The notes below the pieces were generated by a model. It was not told the DNA's origin. It made no database searches and saw only the letters and a program-made list of their open reading frames with translations. Both the position numbers and the translations under genes were made by a program. From contig JACAEM010000025.1 of NCBI GenBank assembly GCA_013388855.1, forward strand, positions 1-64,000: a DNA stretch of 64,000 nucleotides. The letters are read 5' to 3'. How positions within the stretch are numbered: position 1 is the stretch's first letter; each line of letters opens with the position of its first letter. This DNA is from Chloroflexota bacterium (GTDB lineage Bacteria > Chloroflexota > Anaerolineae > Anaerolineales > Villigracilaceae). Below, one piece after another: positions 33,998-43,083 of this stretch.

Positions 33998-35533
33998 ATG
34001 ACTAGAAAGATCATACACGGCGTGTTGGCCATCCTTCTTGCAGGTATCTTATTTGCCACTTCGCGCGTGCCCTTTGTTACAGCGGAAAAGTCGAGCGGGT
34101 GGACACCCAATCAGAGAGTTCCCGGCTATTTCTCCGATACATTTACCCCATACCTGCTGGCCGATCAAAATCGGACCGTCCATGCGTTTGCGAGTCAATG
34201 GGTGGGGGATGCACCTCGTCAACTTGCCATTGTCTATCGGCAGTGGAGCCTGATGGGGGGCTGGACCAAGCCTGTTGATATCATTTTGCCCCTGATAGGC
34301 GAGTCCCGGATTCAGGAAGCATTTCTGGATTCTTCCGGGATGATGCACGTTATATTTTGGGGCGGTACTTCACGGGAGGCATACATTTTCTACTCCAAAG
34401 CTCCCGTGGAAAGTGCCGATGAGAGTTCAGCCTGGTCTTCTCCCATTGTGATCGGTGACAAGGCGGTGGAGCCAAGTTCAGCAGCTCTGACGGGAGACGG
34501 GCAGGGGAATCTGTTCATGATCTACACCGGGAACCTCGACGGGGCAGGTGTCTATGAGACTCATTCGAACGATTCGGGTGAAACATGGTCGAAAGCTAGA
34601 CCCATTTTCATGCCTTATGATATCGGTCTTGTGCCATATAGCCTCAAGTTGGTTTTGGGTAAATCCGGGCAATTGCATGCTACGTGGAATGTGGTCACGA
34701 GCCGGGGTACGGATATGTCGCTCCATTATGCTCAATACGATATTGCTGCAGATCAGTGGAGCGAAGTGGTGACACTAAGCAAGCGAGTGGATAATTCTGT
34801 GGATTATTTTGGACCATCCTTTCCATCGATTGTGGACAATGGAAAATATGTTGTCATAATGTACAACAACGGCAACCCATTCAATTCCCGGCCCGTCCCA
34901 GCGGGACGCCCCATACAGATGGTCAGTGTTTCCGAAGATGGCGGTCGGAGTTGGAACGACCCTGTTGTGCCTTTTTACCGACACCTCGGCAGGAGTGGTG
35001 AACACAGCCTGGTTGTGGATAGCGATAATGTTGTACATGCATTGTTCGTGCAACGTATTGAGTATACCGTCGACGGCGAAAATCGTTTGCTTGGTGGTGT
35101 TTGGCATAGTGCATTTCAGGATGGGATATGGAGTGATCCCGACCGATTCGTTACCTCGTACCCTCCGCATGATGTGCGGGCTGTGGTTAGTCAGGGAAAT
35201 GTTCTCCTCGTGGTCTGGCGTCAGGACCCGGGCGCCGAAGAACTGCACGGTGTCTGGTATTCGTACACCATTTTGGACTCCCCTGAATTGCCTGTGATCA
35301 TACCTCCATCCCAAACACCGGAGTCCGCGCCTGCCACAGCCCCCGCATCGGTTCCCAATCCGGAAGAGACCGCTGTGCCTGTGACGAAAATCCCAACGAT
35401 CAGCCTGGAAGATGTCCCGTCCGGTATTGCGAGTAATCCCGCCGGACCGTTGATTATTGCAATAATCCCTGTTTTGTTGGTCCTTGCAGGTGTTATTTTC
35501 ATGTATCGTATTTATAGCAATAAGAATGGTTAG
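33998..35533 (+). CDS. Membrane-anchored Asp-box (sialidase/BNR-fold) surface protein, shorter paralogue
   Basis: 511 residues. Signal peptide 1-29 (ending FVTA). Asp-boxes SNDSGETW and SEDGGRSW plus related strands give one six-bladed propeller. A Pro/Ala/Thr linker (about 440-480) and a single C-terminal helix with YRIYSNKNG as the cytoplasmic tail follow. It shares layout with the 888-residue protein just upstream. The pair is inserted between the ligase-like gene and the Wzt/Wzm exporter, so they may be coats or receptors of the exported glycan. Enzymatic activity is not established. Confidence 0.8.
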   Translation: MTRKIIHGVLAILLAGILFATSRVPFVTAEKSSGWTPNQRVPGYFSDTFTPYLLADQNRTVHAFASQWVGDAPRQLAIVYRQWSLMGGWTKPVDIILPLIGESRIQEAFLDSSGMMHVIFWGGTSREAYIFYSKAPVESADESSAWSSPIVIGDKAVEPSSAALTGDGQGNLFMIYTGNLDGAGVYETHSNDSGETWSKARPIFMPYDIGLVPYSLKLVLGKSGQLHATWNVVTSRGTDMSLHYAQYDIAADQWSEVVTLSKRVDNSVDYFGPSFPSIVDNGKYVVIMYNNGNPFNSRPVPAGRPIQMVSVSEDGGRSWNDPVVPFYRHLGRSGEHSLVVDSDNVVHALFVQRIEYTVDGENRLLGGVWHSAFQDGIWSDPDRFVTSYPPHDVRAVVSQGNVLLVVWRQDPGAEELHGVWYSYTILDSPELPVIIPPSQTPESAPATAPASVPNPEETAVPVTKIPTISLEDVPSGIASNPAGPLIIAIIPVLLVLAGVIFMYRIYSNKNG

Positions 35534-35593
35534 ATATCGATTCTTGGCAAGTAATTTACACACGATAAATGGTGTAACAGAAGGAGTTTTTTT

Positions 35594-36904
35594 GTGAAAA
35601 GGGTGATCAGTTTTGAGAATGTATCAAAAAAATACAAGCTGGGTATTGCCCGTACCAGTCTTCCATCATTGGTGGCACAGGGGGTCAAGAAGGCGTTCCG
35701 ACCTTCCGCAGTGAAAGCACCGGGTAACGATGTGCTATGGGCGTTGAAAGATGTCAGTTTTGACCTGGAGAAGGGGCAGTCCATGGCATTGGTGGGATCA
35801 AACGGTGCTGGCAAGACCACCACTTTAAAACTCCTTGCCAATATTACAAAACCGACCTCAGGCCGGATCGAAACCAGCGGAAAACTTTCCGCCCTGATCG
35901 AACTGGGCGCAGGCTTTCATCCCGATCTGACAGGACGGGAAAATATTTACCTCAACGGGTCGATCTTGGGGTTGAAGCGTCACGAAATCCACGGCCGTTT
36001 CGAAGAGATCGTGGAATTTTCGGAATTGGGCCGTTTCATCGATACGCCTGTAAAACGATACTCGTCGGGCATGATCGTACGGCTTGGTTTTGCGGTCGCC
36101 TCCTGTATCGAGCCTGAAATCCTGTTGGTGGATGAGGTCCTGGCTGTCGGGGACGCGTCCTTCCGGCAAAAATCTTTAAAACGGATTCAATCCCTGATCC
36201 ATGCAGGTACGAGTATCCTGTTCGTTTCCCATAACCTTTATATGGTACAAGCGGTCTGTCAAAAGGCGTTGTATCTGAAAAAAGGACAGGTGCAATTGTG
36301 GGATGATACCAAGAAAGTGATCGAAGCCTACGAACATGACCTCCATGCCGAGCGTGCCAGTAAGTTTGCAGGCAGCGCGCTTGATTTGGGAGGGACCGAA
36401 ACCGGATTGGAGATTACAAAAGTGGAGATTTTGGGTGTAAATGGCGAGCGACCCGAAAGATTCATGAGCAACCAACCTGCCCAGATCCGGGTGCATTACA
36501 ATGCCTATCAAGATATGGGCAGGGTCAGTATGTCGATCTTTGTCATCCGCTCAGATGGCTTGACCTGTTTTATGTTGAGGACAAAACTCGATAAATTCAA
36601 CCTAGTGGTGGAGCGCGGCGTAGGCACCGTATTGGTGGATTTGGAACCGTTGCAACTCATTACCGGGACCTATTTCATTGAGGCCTGGTTCCTTGACGAA
36701 GCCGATTCGATTGGACTCACGCCCATGGGAGGGCGGTCTGACTGGTTTACGGTCAAGGGATCGGCGAGAAGCTATGAGGAAAGCAGCGGGGTATATGAGC
36801 CGATAGGGCGATGGTCACATCAACACAGCGATATGATCGCGGCGAACGAGAGCCAATCGAAGACCACGCCACCGGTAAGTGTCGAGAGTCGTCAAGCCGA
36901 ATAG
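35594..36904 (+). CDS. wzt: ABC transporter ATP-binding protein, polysaccharide export (Wzt-like)
   Basis: 436 residues; GTG start after AAGGAG. Walker A GSNGAGKTT, signature YSSGMIVRLGFA and Walker B ILLVDEVLAVGD are intact. Residues about 250-405 form the Wzt_C beta-sandwich that in O-antigen exporters binds the modified non-reducing end of the glycan. It works with the permease encoded 15 bp downstream to export an undecaprenyl-linked polymer. The C-terminal domain implies recognition of a terminal modification, for which the acyltransferases or radical SAM enzyme are candidates. Confidence 0.93.
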   Translation: MKRVISFENVSKKYKLGIARTSLPSLVAQGVKKAFRPSAVKAPGNDVLWALKDVSFDLEKGQSMALVGSNGAGKTTTLKLLANITKPTSGRIETSGKLSALIELGAGFHPDLTGRENIYLNGSILGLKRHEIHGRFEEIVEFSELGRFIDTPVKRYSSGMIVRLGFAVASCIEPEILLVDEVLAVGDASFRQKSLKRIQSLIHAGTSILFVSHNLYMVQAVCQKALYLKKGQVQLWDDTKKVIEAYEHDLHAERASKFAGSALDLGGTETGLEITKVEILGVNGERPERFMSNQPAQIRVHYNAYQDMGRVSMSIFVIRSDGLTCFMLRTKLDKFNLVVERGVGTVLVDLEPLQLITGTYFIEAWFLDEADSIGLTPMGGRSDWFTVKGSARSYEESSGVYEPIGRWSHQHSDMIAANESQSKTTPPVSVESRQAE

Positions 36905-36919
36905 TTTGGGAATATTCAT

Positions 36920-37690
36920 ATGATTAACCTGTTTCACTCAAGAGATTTGCTCCGGGAATGGACTTCCCGAAATATTCGGGCGCGTTATCAGCAATCGGTG
37001 CTCGGCTGGTTTTGGGCGATCATCCAGCCGACGGCGCAGGTGGCTATTTATACGATTGTTTTTACGATGGTCGTGCGAATCGATACAGAGAATATCCCGT
37101 ACGTCATCTTTTCCTACATCGCGATGGTTCCCTGGACCCTGCTGGCAACATCGTTGACAGATATGTCGAATTCCCTCGTCGATAACATGACGCTGGTCAA
37201 CAAGATCTATTTTCCGCGCGAAATACTGCCTATTGCCGCCCTGCTGGCGCGGTTGATGGATTTCGGAGTGGCAGCACTCCTGATTATTGTGTTGATGGCA
37301 ATTTACAAGGTGAGTGTCTTTCCGCTGGGGCTTTTGTTCCTGCCGGTTATCCTGTTGATACAGCTTTTTTTGATCCTGGGTATCGGGTTGGCGACCGCGG
37401 CGGCGAACGTGTTCATACGCGATATTCGCTCCATTATTGTACTGGGTCTCCAGCTTTGGTTCTACGCATCTCCAATCATTTATCCGGTCTCGGCTGTGCC
37501 CGAGAATTTACGTCCATATTATTATCTTAACCCGATGAATGGCATCATCGAAGCATATCGAGATGTGTTGTTGCGCTCGCATCTGCCCGGTAGTTATCTC
37601 GTCCCGGCGGCGGTGATTTCGGTGGTGCTGTTCATAGTCGGCTACTGGTTTTTTAAACGGGTCGAATTTCAGTTTGCGGACATTGTCTAA
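36920..37690 (+). CDS. wzm: ABC transporter permease, polysaccharide export (Wzm-like)
   Basis: 256 residues with six helices of the ABC-2 type. The N-terminal amphipathic LFHSRDLLREWTSRNIRARY leads into SVLGWFWAIIQP, the signature segment of Wzm/TagG permeases. The C-terminal PMNGIIEAYRDVL is also typical. It pairs with Wzt, and together they indicate ABC-transporter-dependent export rather than, or in addition to, Wzx/Wzy. Confidence 0.93.
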   Translation: MINLFHSRDLLREWTSRNIRARYQQSVLGWFWAIIQPTAQVAIYTIVFTMVVRIDTENIPYVIFSYIAMVPWTLLATSLTDMSNSLVDNMTLVNKIYFPREILPIAALLARLMDFGVAALLIIVLMAIYKVSVFPLGLLFLPVILLIQLFLILGIGLATAAANVFIRDIRSIIVLGLQLWFYASPIIYPVSAVPENLRPYYYLNPMNGIIEAYRDVLLRSHLPGSYLVPAAVISVVLFIVGYWFFKRVEFQFADIV

Positions 37691-37703
37691 AAGGAAGTAT
37701 TCC

Positions 37704-39113
37704 ATGACCGAGCCGCTTGTCAGCGTGATCATACCCACTTATAACGGAGCCAGATTTCTGGGAAGAGCGATCCGAAGCGTCCTGAACCAGACATACTCCA
37801 ACCTTGAGTTGATCGTTGTCGATGACAGGTCTCCCGATAATACGGAGGAGGTCGTGAAGCAATTCAATGATCCCCGGCTCAGTTATTTTCGGCATGAGGT
37901 CAATCAGGGTGCGTCGGCTGCCAGGGGAACGGGACGTCGTCATTCGTCTGGGGAGATCATTGCGTTTCTGGATCAGGACGACATGTTTCATCCTGAAAAG
38001 CTGGAGGCGCATGTCACGTTCCTGAAGGATCATCCCGAGGTTGGTTTTACGTACAACCCTTATTTTGAACTTGTTCATTCATCGGAGGAGGTTCGCACTG
38101 TCTGGCAGCCGCCCAGGGATATTTCCCTAGCGCATCTGACACTGGGCTTTTATCTGCCTCCCAGCTCCTGGGTGGTGAGGCGGGAGTGGGCCGTTCAGGA
38201 GGAAATCTGGGATTCGCATGGGAGGTTGAATGGGAAGGAAATCATCATTTGTGGCAGGCTTTTCATGGCGGGTTGTAAATTTGCGCGGATCGACAGGGTG
38301 CTTCATTCCCGCGGTTATCATGCCGGACGCAGGTTCAAGGACCTTGAGAAGAACTGCGAAGAGGAGCTGATCTGTCAGGAAACGATCTTTTCCGACCCGC
38401 GCTGCCCGGCTGATGTTTTGAGTTTGCGTCCCATTGCCAATATGGTGATCAACCTAATGTGGGCAAATGATGCGTTCAACCAAAATGAAACTGCATTGGG
38501 GCAAAAATTACTCAGGAAGGCATTACAGGCAAATCCCGGTATGTTCGAAGGTCATCCTTCGATGTTTATGAGCTTTTTGATGGGCTATTGTGTCGATGAC
38601 GAAAGCCAGGATTACGAGGTTATCTTAAAAAAGTTATTTTCCCAGTTCCCGCCTGAAGTTCCGGACGCGGATGCAAAGTATCGATGGGCAATTCCGCGAG
38701 GATATCTTGTAAGAGGCGTGAGGGCGTTGATATGGAACCGCCCGGCGGACGCCGACACTTATTTTTCGAAGGCGCTCGAACATAAATGTGAGGTCGATGA
38801 GGAAATCATTCAGCAGGCAACTCATGAATTGCTTGGATATGAGCTGAGCCGTGGAACTGATGCCGCTTCCGAAATGCTTGTAACATTGTGCTCGCGCTTC
38901 GCGCAGGTGGGCAACAGGAGGGATGCGAATTGGCTTAAGGGAAGTTATTGGGTCAACAAAGCTAACCAGGATTATCAATCAGGCAGGCGGGAGGCGGTTC
39001 CGGGTGCCATTTTGAGCGCGGTGGTGAGCCGCCCAGGGTATTTATTCGACCGGGGCGTTCTGGCAACGCTGGTCAAATCAATGGTCGGGATTAAGTCTGT
39101 TGCTGGCAGGTAG
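37704..39113 (+). CDS. GT2 family glycosyltransferase with helical C-terminal extension
   Basis: 469 residues from ATG 37704 (AAAAGGAAG upstream). The GT-A core has SVIIPTYNGARFLG, LIVVDDRSPDNT and IIAFLDQDDMF. The last about 200 residues are helical and resemble the C-terminal extension of the GT2 at 45113, including an LxxALQANPG-like stretch and the ending RPGYLFDRGVLATLVKSMVG. It likely adds one sugar of the repeat unit in the cytoplasm. Acceptor and donor unknown. Confidence 0.87.
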   Translation: MTEPLVSVIIPTYNGARFLGRAIRSVLNQTYSNLELIVVDDRSPDNTEEVVKQFNDPRLSYFRHEVNQGASAARGTGRRHSSGEIIAFLDQDDMFHPEKLEAHVTFLKDHPEVGFTYNPYFELVHSSEEVRTVWQPPRDISLAHLTLGFYLPPSSWVVRREWAVQEEIWDSHGRLNGKEIIICGRLFMAGCKFARIDRVLHSRGYHAGRRFKDLEKNCEEELICQETIFSDPRCPADVLSLRPIANMVINLMWANDAFNQNETALGQKLLRKALQANPGMFEGHPSMFMSFLMGYCVDDESQDYEVILKKLFSQFPPEVPDADAKYRWAIPRGYLVRGVRALIWNRPADADTYFSKALEHKCEVDEEIIQQATHELLGYELSRGTDAASEMLVTLCSRFAQVGNRRDANWLKGSYWVNKANQDYQSGRREAVPGAILSAVVSRPGYLFDRGVLATLVKSMVGIKSVAGR

Positions 39114-39167
39114 GCAAGGTCTGGAGTGGGGAATTTTAGTCGAACGTGATTCTGGAGAAATACAGGT

Positions 39168-40349
39168 GTGTTCATGAAAAAAGTGCTTATCCTCGGAGCC
39201 GGTGTATATCAGGTTCCTCTCATCCGCAAGGCAAAGGAGAGAGGATTTTACACAGTGGTCGCCAGTTTGCCAGGCAATTATCCCGGTTTCTCTCTCGCCG
39301 ACAAGTCTTGTTATGTGGATACGACGAATCGTGAGGAGATTGTGCGGTTGGCGCGTGAAGAGAATATCGATTGCGTCTGTACGACCGGGACAGATGTTGC
39401 CATGCAATCCCTGGGGGCGGTCTGTGACGCATTGAACCTGCCAGGCATCACGGAACAAGCAGGCTTGCTGGCGACCAATAAGAGAGAGATGAAACGGAAT
39501 TTTGAAGCCGGGGGAGTCTGCACTGCCCGTTTTCGAGAGGTAAAATCTCTGAAAGAAATGCAAGCCGCTTTCGACCTTTTCAACAAACCTGTAATATGCA
39601 AAGCCGTTGATGTGTCGGGAAGCCGGGGGATCATCCGGGTGGATACAGTCGATCAGCTTCAAAGCGCATTCAGCTATGTAATGGATGCCACCCATAAGGA
39701 TTATTTTATTGTAGAGGAGTTCATCAGCGGAGTGGAATTTGGCGCGCAGTCTGCCGTGATCGATGGCGAAGTGCAGTTCGTGATGGCGCATGGCGATATC
39801 CTGTATCATGGCAAGACCGATGTGCCCATCGGTCATTATGTTCCATACTCGATTCCCTCGTCGGTCGAGAAGGAGGCGCGGCGACAGGTGGAATTGTCGG
39901 TCAAGGCATTGGGATTGTCCACGTGCGCGGTCAATGTCGATTTTATTCTGCGCGACAACCAGATCTATGTCCTGGAAATCGGCGCCAGAGGCGGCGCCAC
40001 CTGCCTGCCCGAACTGGTCTCCACTCATTATGGGATCGATTACTACGGTTATATTCTGGACCTTAGTTTTGGGCATCGACCCCAGGTGCAGTTCACGCCT
40101 CAACATGCCTGCGGCAATCTGTTGATCACTTCCAAGCGGGAAGGGATTTTGGACGGGATCACGATTGCCAGTGATGGATTGGATATTGTGGAAACGGTCT
40201 TTGATTACAAACCAGGCGACTCGGTGCCAGCCTTCAAGGTGGGCCCCGACCGGTTGGGTCACGTGGTATTGAAAGCAGCTGATGAAGCGGCGGTGATCAG
40301 CGATTTAAAAAAATTGGAAGAGAGAATCGTCATTTCCTTCCGGGAGTGA
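39168..40349 (+). CDS. ATP-grasp domain enzyme
   Basis: 393 residues; GTG 39168 lies 10 bases after GGAG (ATG 39174 is an alternative). The N-terminal Rossmann-like part KKVLILGAGVYQVPLIRKAKERG is followed by an ATP-grasp fold with KAVDVSGSRGI, FIVEEFISGVEFGAQ and NVDFILRDNQIYVLEIGARGGA. These are PurK/carbamoyl-phosphate-synthase-like carboxylate-amine ligase motifs. It would couple a carboxylate to an amine or similar nucleophile, perhaps amidating a uronic acid or amino-sugar of the glycan. Substrate unknown. Confidence 0.85.
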   Translation: MFMKKVLILGAGVYQVPLIRKAKERGFYTVVASLPGNYPGFSLADKSCYVDTTNREEIVRLAREENIDCVCTTGTDVAMQSLGAVCDALNLPGITEQAGLLATNKREMKRNFEAGGVCTARFREVKSLKEMQAAFDLFNKPVICKAVDVSGSRGIIRVDTVDQLQSAFSYVMDATHKDYFIVEEFISGVEFGAQSAVIDGEVQFVMAHGDILYHGKTDVPIGHYVPYSIPSSVEKEARRQVELSVKALGLSTCAVNVDFILRDNQIYVLEIGARGGATCLPELVSTHYGIDYYGYILDLSFGHRPQVQFTPQHACGNLLITSKREGILDGITIASDGLDIVETVFDYKPGDSVPAFKVGPDRLGHVVLKAADEAAVISDLKKLEERIVISFRE

Positions 40350-40409
40350 TGTTTTGCGAGCGATCGTGCCGGGATGTAAAATGAATTTTTTAGCGGGATT
40401 GGGATGTGA

Positions 40410-41714
40410 ATGAGAATATGCATGGTTCTTTATGATATGCAGGAATTCGGTGGATTGGAGGAATATGCCACCACATTGTCCATTGAGCTGCAGGGAAGGG
40501 GACATCCGGTGAGCATCCTCTCCACCGCGTGGGTTTCACCTGTCAATCAGTATCTTCGCCGGTTGCGCGAAAACGGTATTTCCTTCGTCCAGTTGCCCAG
40601 GTGGATTTCACATCCCGCATCGGATTGGCAGACCAAGGAGACAATCCTGAATATCGTCACGTGGTTGTTCAGCCCGTTTATCCTGCTGATGGGTATTCCA
40701 CTAATGTTCATCCGGAAACAATCCGGGGTGGATGCGCTTCGGAGTGCGCGGAACTGGTTCCGGGGTCAGGCGATGAAGCGCTTCATTGGTCCAGATTGGC
40801 GTAAACCATTTACCCGTCTCATGCTTGGGTTTTGGAAACTGTTCTGGCGTCCGGACATCCTCCATATTCAGGGGTTTACCAGCCTGACCGGGTTGTTGTT
40901 TGTGCTTGATTGGGCGCATTCGCATAAGCTGCGGGTGGTGTATGAGGAACATCAGACGCCCGACTCGCAGGTTGATTGGTGGGACGAGTACCGCCGAAGC
41001 ATCAATAAAGCAGATGTGGTGGTTGCAGTATCCGAAAAAAGCGCGGAGGTCCTTCGGAATGTGTGCGGGGTTACACAGCCTATTGCAATTCAGGGACCGC
41101 TTGTCCCCGACCCGGTTGCATCGGGCTTTGAGACGAGTTTGAGATCGAATCATAATGGCGCGATACAGCTTACTGCTCTCGCCCGGCTTGTGCCTGTTAA
41201 AGGGCTTGTGCATCTTCTCGATGCGCTGAAAATGGTCAGGGAAAAATATCCAGCTACGCGCCTCAAGGTATATGGCGAAGGACCATTGCGGGATGAGTTG
41301 CTGGCACACGCATCCCGGCTGGGACTGGATGGAAATGAGATTCTGATGGGTGCCTTCACTGACCGGGATGAACTCGCCGGTATCATGCAGGAAACGGATG
41401 TTTTTGTCATGCCGTCACTGCTGGAGGGGCAACCGGTTTCGCTGGTGGAAGCAATGTCGTACAGCCGACCGATCCTGGCCTCCGCGGTAGGTGGTATTCC
41501 TGAATTGATTAAGGACGGTGTCAATGGGATGCTCTGCATGCCGGGCGACGCGGACCGCCTGGCGGAAAAGATCAGTCGATTGATCGAGGACCCTTCTCTA
41601 CGAGTGCGCTTGGGAACTGCGGCGAGAAAATCCTATGAACAGGGACCTTTTCAACCGGCATCGGTTTGTGATAATTTTTTGAAAATCTACGAAAGCATAT
41701 TGCAAAGGAAATGA
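40410..41714 (+). CDS. GT4 family glycosyltransferase
   Basis: 434 residues; GT-B fold. MVLYDMQEFGGLEEYATTLS is the acceptor-side Gly loop. The C-terminal donor domain has ALARLVPVKGLVHLLDAL, the VFVMPSLLEGQPVSLVEAMS motif with E-x7-E, and GIPELIKDGVNGML. A hydrophobic patch around residues 80-115 may associate with the membrane. It adds a sugar from a nucleotide donor; donor unknown. Confidence 0.9.
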   Translation: MRICMVLYDMQEFGGLEEYATTLSIELQGRGHPVSILSTAWVSPVNQYLRRLRENGISFVQLPRWISHPASDWQTKETILNIVTWLFSPFILLMGIPLMFIRKQSGVDALRSARNWFRGQAMKRFIGPDWRKPFTRLMLGFWKLFWRPDILHIQGFTSLTGLLFVLDWAHSHKLRVVYEEHQTPDSQVDWWDEYRRSINKADVVVAVSEKSAEVLRNVCGVTQPIAIQGPLVPDPVASGFETSLRSNHNGAIQLTALARLVPVKGLVHLLDALKMVREKYPATRLKVYGEGPLRDELLAHASRLGLDGNEILMGAFTDRDELAGIMQETDVFVMPSLLEGQPVSLVEAMSYSRPILASAVGGIPELIKDGVNGMLCMPGDADRLAEKISRLIEDPSLRVRLGTAARKSYEQGPFQPASVCDNFLKIYESILQRK

Positions 41715-41753
41715 GGTCGATTTATATCTCTTCAACTGGGGAGTATTGCAGCC

Positions 41754-42362
41754 ATGATTCATAAATCCGCAACTTTGCCATTTTGGGTTTTCGCAAGGAA
41801 GCCCTCCGAAGACACAACGCTCGAAAAAGATATCGTCAGATGGATTCGGATCTGTGCTCCTGAAAGGTCCAACCGCTGGATTATCGCAAATGTCCTGTGG
41901 CTTTTGAGACAGTATCCGGAATTTCGTAATGTCTTTTATTTTCGCCTTGAAGCATATCGTACCATTTTCTCCCGGTTATTAATGACGCTTGCCAGGTTTT
42001 TCTACAAGCCTCTTGGCACTTTGAAATTTTTCATGTCCGCAATTGGACCCGGCCTATATATCCAATATGGTCTTGGAACTATTGTGGGCGCCAAGGTGAT
42101 TGGCAGGGATTGCTGGATATGCCAGGGGGTTACCATCGGCTTTAGGAATGAGAACAGCGGTCTGGCAACCATTGGGAACAATGTGTTTGTCGGGGCCGGC
42201 TCGAAGATTCTGGGATCCGTGACCATCGGTGATAATGTGATCATCGGGGCAAATTCCATTGTTATAAAGGATGTCCCTGCAAATTGCACTGTGGCGGGTG
42301 TGCCTGCACGCATTATCAAGAAAGATGGCGTAAAGATTCTTCACCCGTTTTCCTCCACCTGA
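41754..42362 (+). CDS. LbH acetyltransferase, serine-acetyltransferase-like, tandem copy 1
   Basis: 202 residues. The N-terminal helical domain has EKDIVRWIRI and EFRNVFYFRL; the LbH part has IGPGLYIQYG, IGRDCWICQGVTIG, IGNNVFVGAGSKIL, IGDNVIIGANSIV and KDVPANCTVAGVPARII. This is CysE-like in fold, but with a different N-domain. It is the first of three adjacent paralogues that share an (E/D)(K/R)D-RW helix. Likely a sugar O- or N-acetyltransferase rather than a cysteine-synthesis enzyme, given the context. Confidence 0.86.
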   Translation: MIHKSATLPFWVFARKPSEDTTLEKDIVRWIRICAPERSNRWIIANVLWLLRQYPEFRNVFYFRLEAYRTIFSRLLMTLARFFYKPLGTLKFFMSAIGPGLYIQYGLGTIVGAKVIGRDCWICQGVTIGFRNENSGLATIGNNVFVGAGSKILGSVTIGDNVIIGANSIVIKDVPANCTVAGVPARIIKKDGVKILHPFSST

Positions 42363-42405
42363 CCATTAGAATGACAGATAATATGAATTGAAAGAGGTAA
42401 TTGAG

Positions 42406-43047
42406 ATGATGCAGAAAACCAGGATGTTCCCTCATGTCGTATTATATAAGCGATCTTCCAATAGAGATGTGATCGACAGGGATATGAATCGCTGGGTGGA
42501 AATCTATCGCCCTGAGAAGATTGGCGATTCTCCCATCAATAAGCTGGCATGGCTTCTCGAAGCCCACCCCGAGTTTGTCAACCTTTTCTATGCCCGCATT
42601 GGGCGGTATTCGGGTATTGTGGGGAGGATGCTGGTGTACCTGGCAAAGAAAACGTACCAACCACTGTTGGAAACACTGCGGTTTGCGGAGCCGATCAATT
42701 CCATCGGTCCCGGCTTCTTCGCCAGAGTGGGATTTGGAGCCGTTGTCGCGGCCGAGAAGATCGGTGAAAACTGCTGGATCAATCCAGGCACCACGCTCGG
42801 GTACAGGGATGAAGGTAGCGGGCTACCTGTCATTGGTGATAATGTGTATATCGGTGCGGGAGCGAAGATATTGGGTTCAGTCATCGTTGGAGACAATGTG
42901 ATCGTGGGAGCCAATGCTGTAGTGACCAAGAACGTTCCGCCAAATTGCACAGTTGCCGGGGTGCCCGCGCGGATCATCAGGCGGGACGGTGTACGAGTGA
43001 AGGAGGCTTTGCACGCCTCTCACCCGCCAGCCGAGGCTGGAACTTGA
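42406..43047 (+). CDS. LbH acetyltransferase, serine-acetyltransferase-like, tandem copy 2
   Basis: 213 residues from ATG 42406 (AGAGGT 8 bases upstream; a TTG 18 bases earlier is less likely). Same layout as the flanking copies: IDRDMNRWVEI helix, EFVNLFYARI, then LbH rungs IGPGFFARVG, IGENCWINPGTTLG, IGDNVYIGAGAKILG, VGDNVIVGANAVV and KNVPPNCTVAGVPARII. The tail ends in HASHPPAEAGT. It is closest to copy 1. Confidence 0.86.
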   Translation: MMQKTRMFPHVVLYKRSSNRDVIDRDMNRWVEIYRPEKIGDSPINKLAWLLEAHPEFVNLFYARIGRYSGIVGRMLVYLAKKTYQPLLETLRFAEPINSIGPGFFARVGFGAVVAAEKIGENCWINPGTTLGYRDEGSGLPVIGDNVYIGAGAKILGSVIVGDNVIVGANAVVTKNVPPNCTVAGVPARIIRRDGVRVKEALHASHPPAEAGT

Positions 43048-43083
43048 TTCCCGAAGAATGTTGGGAAAGAGATTCTCATCATT

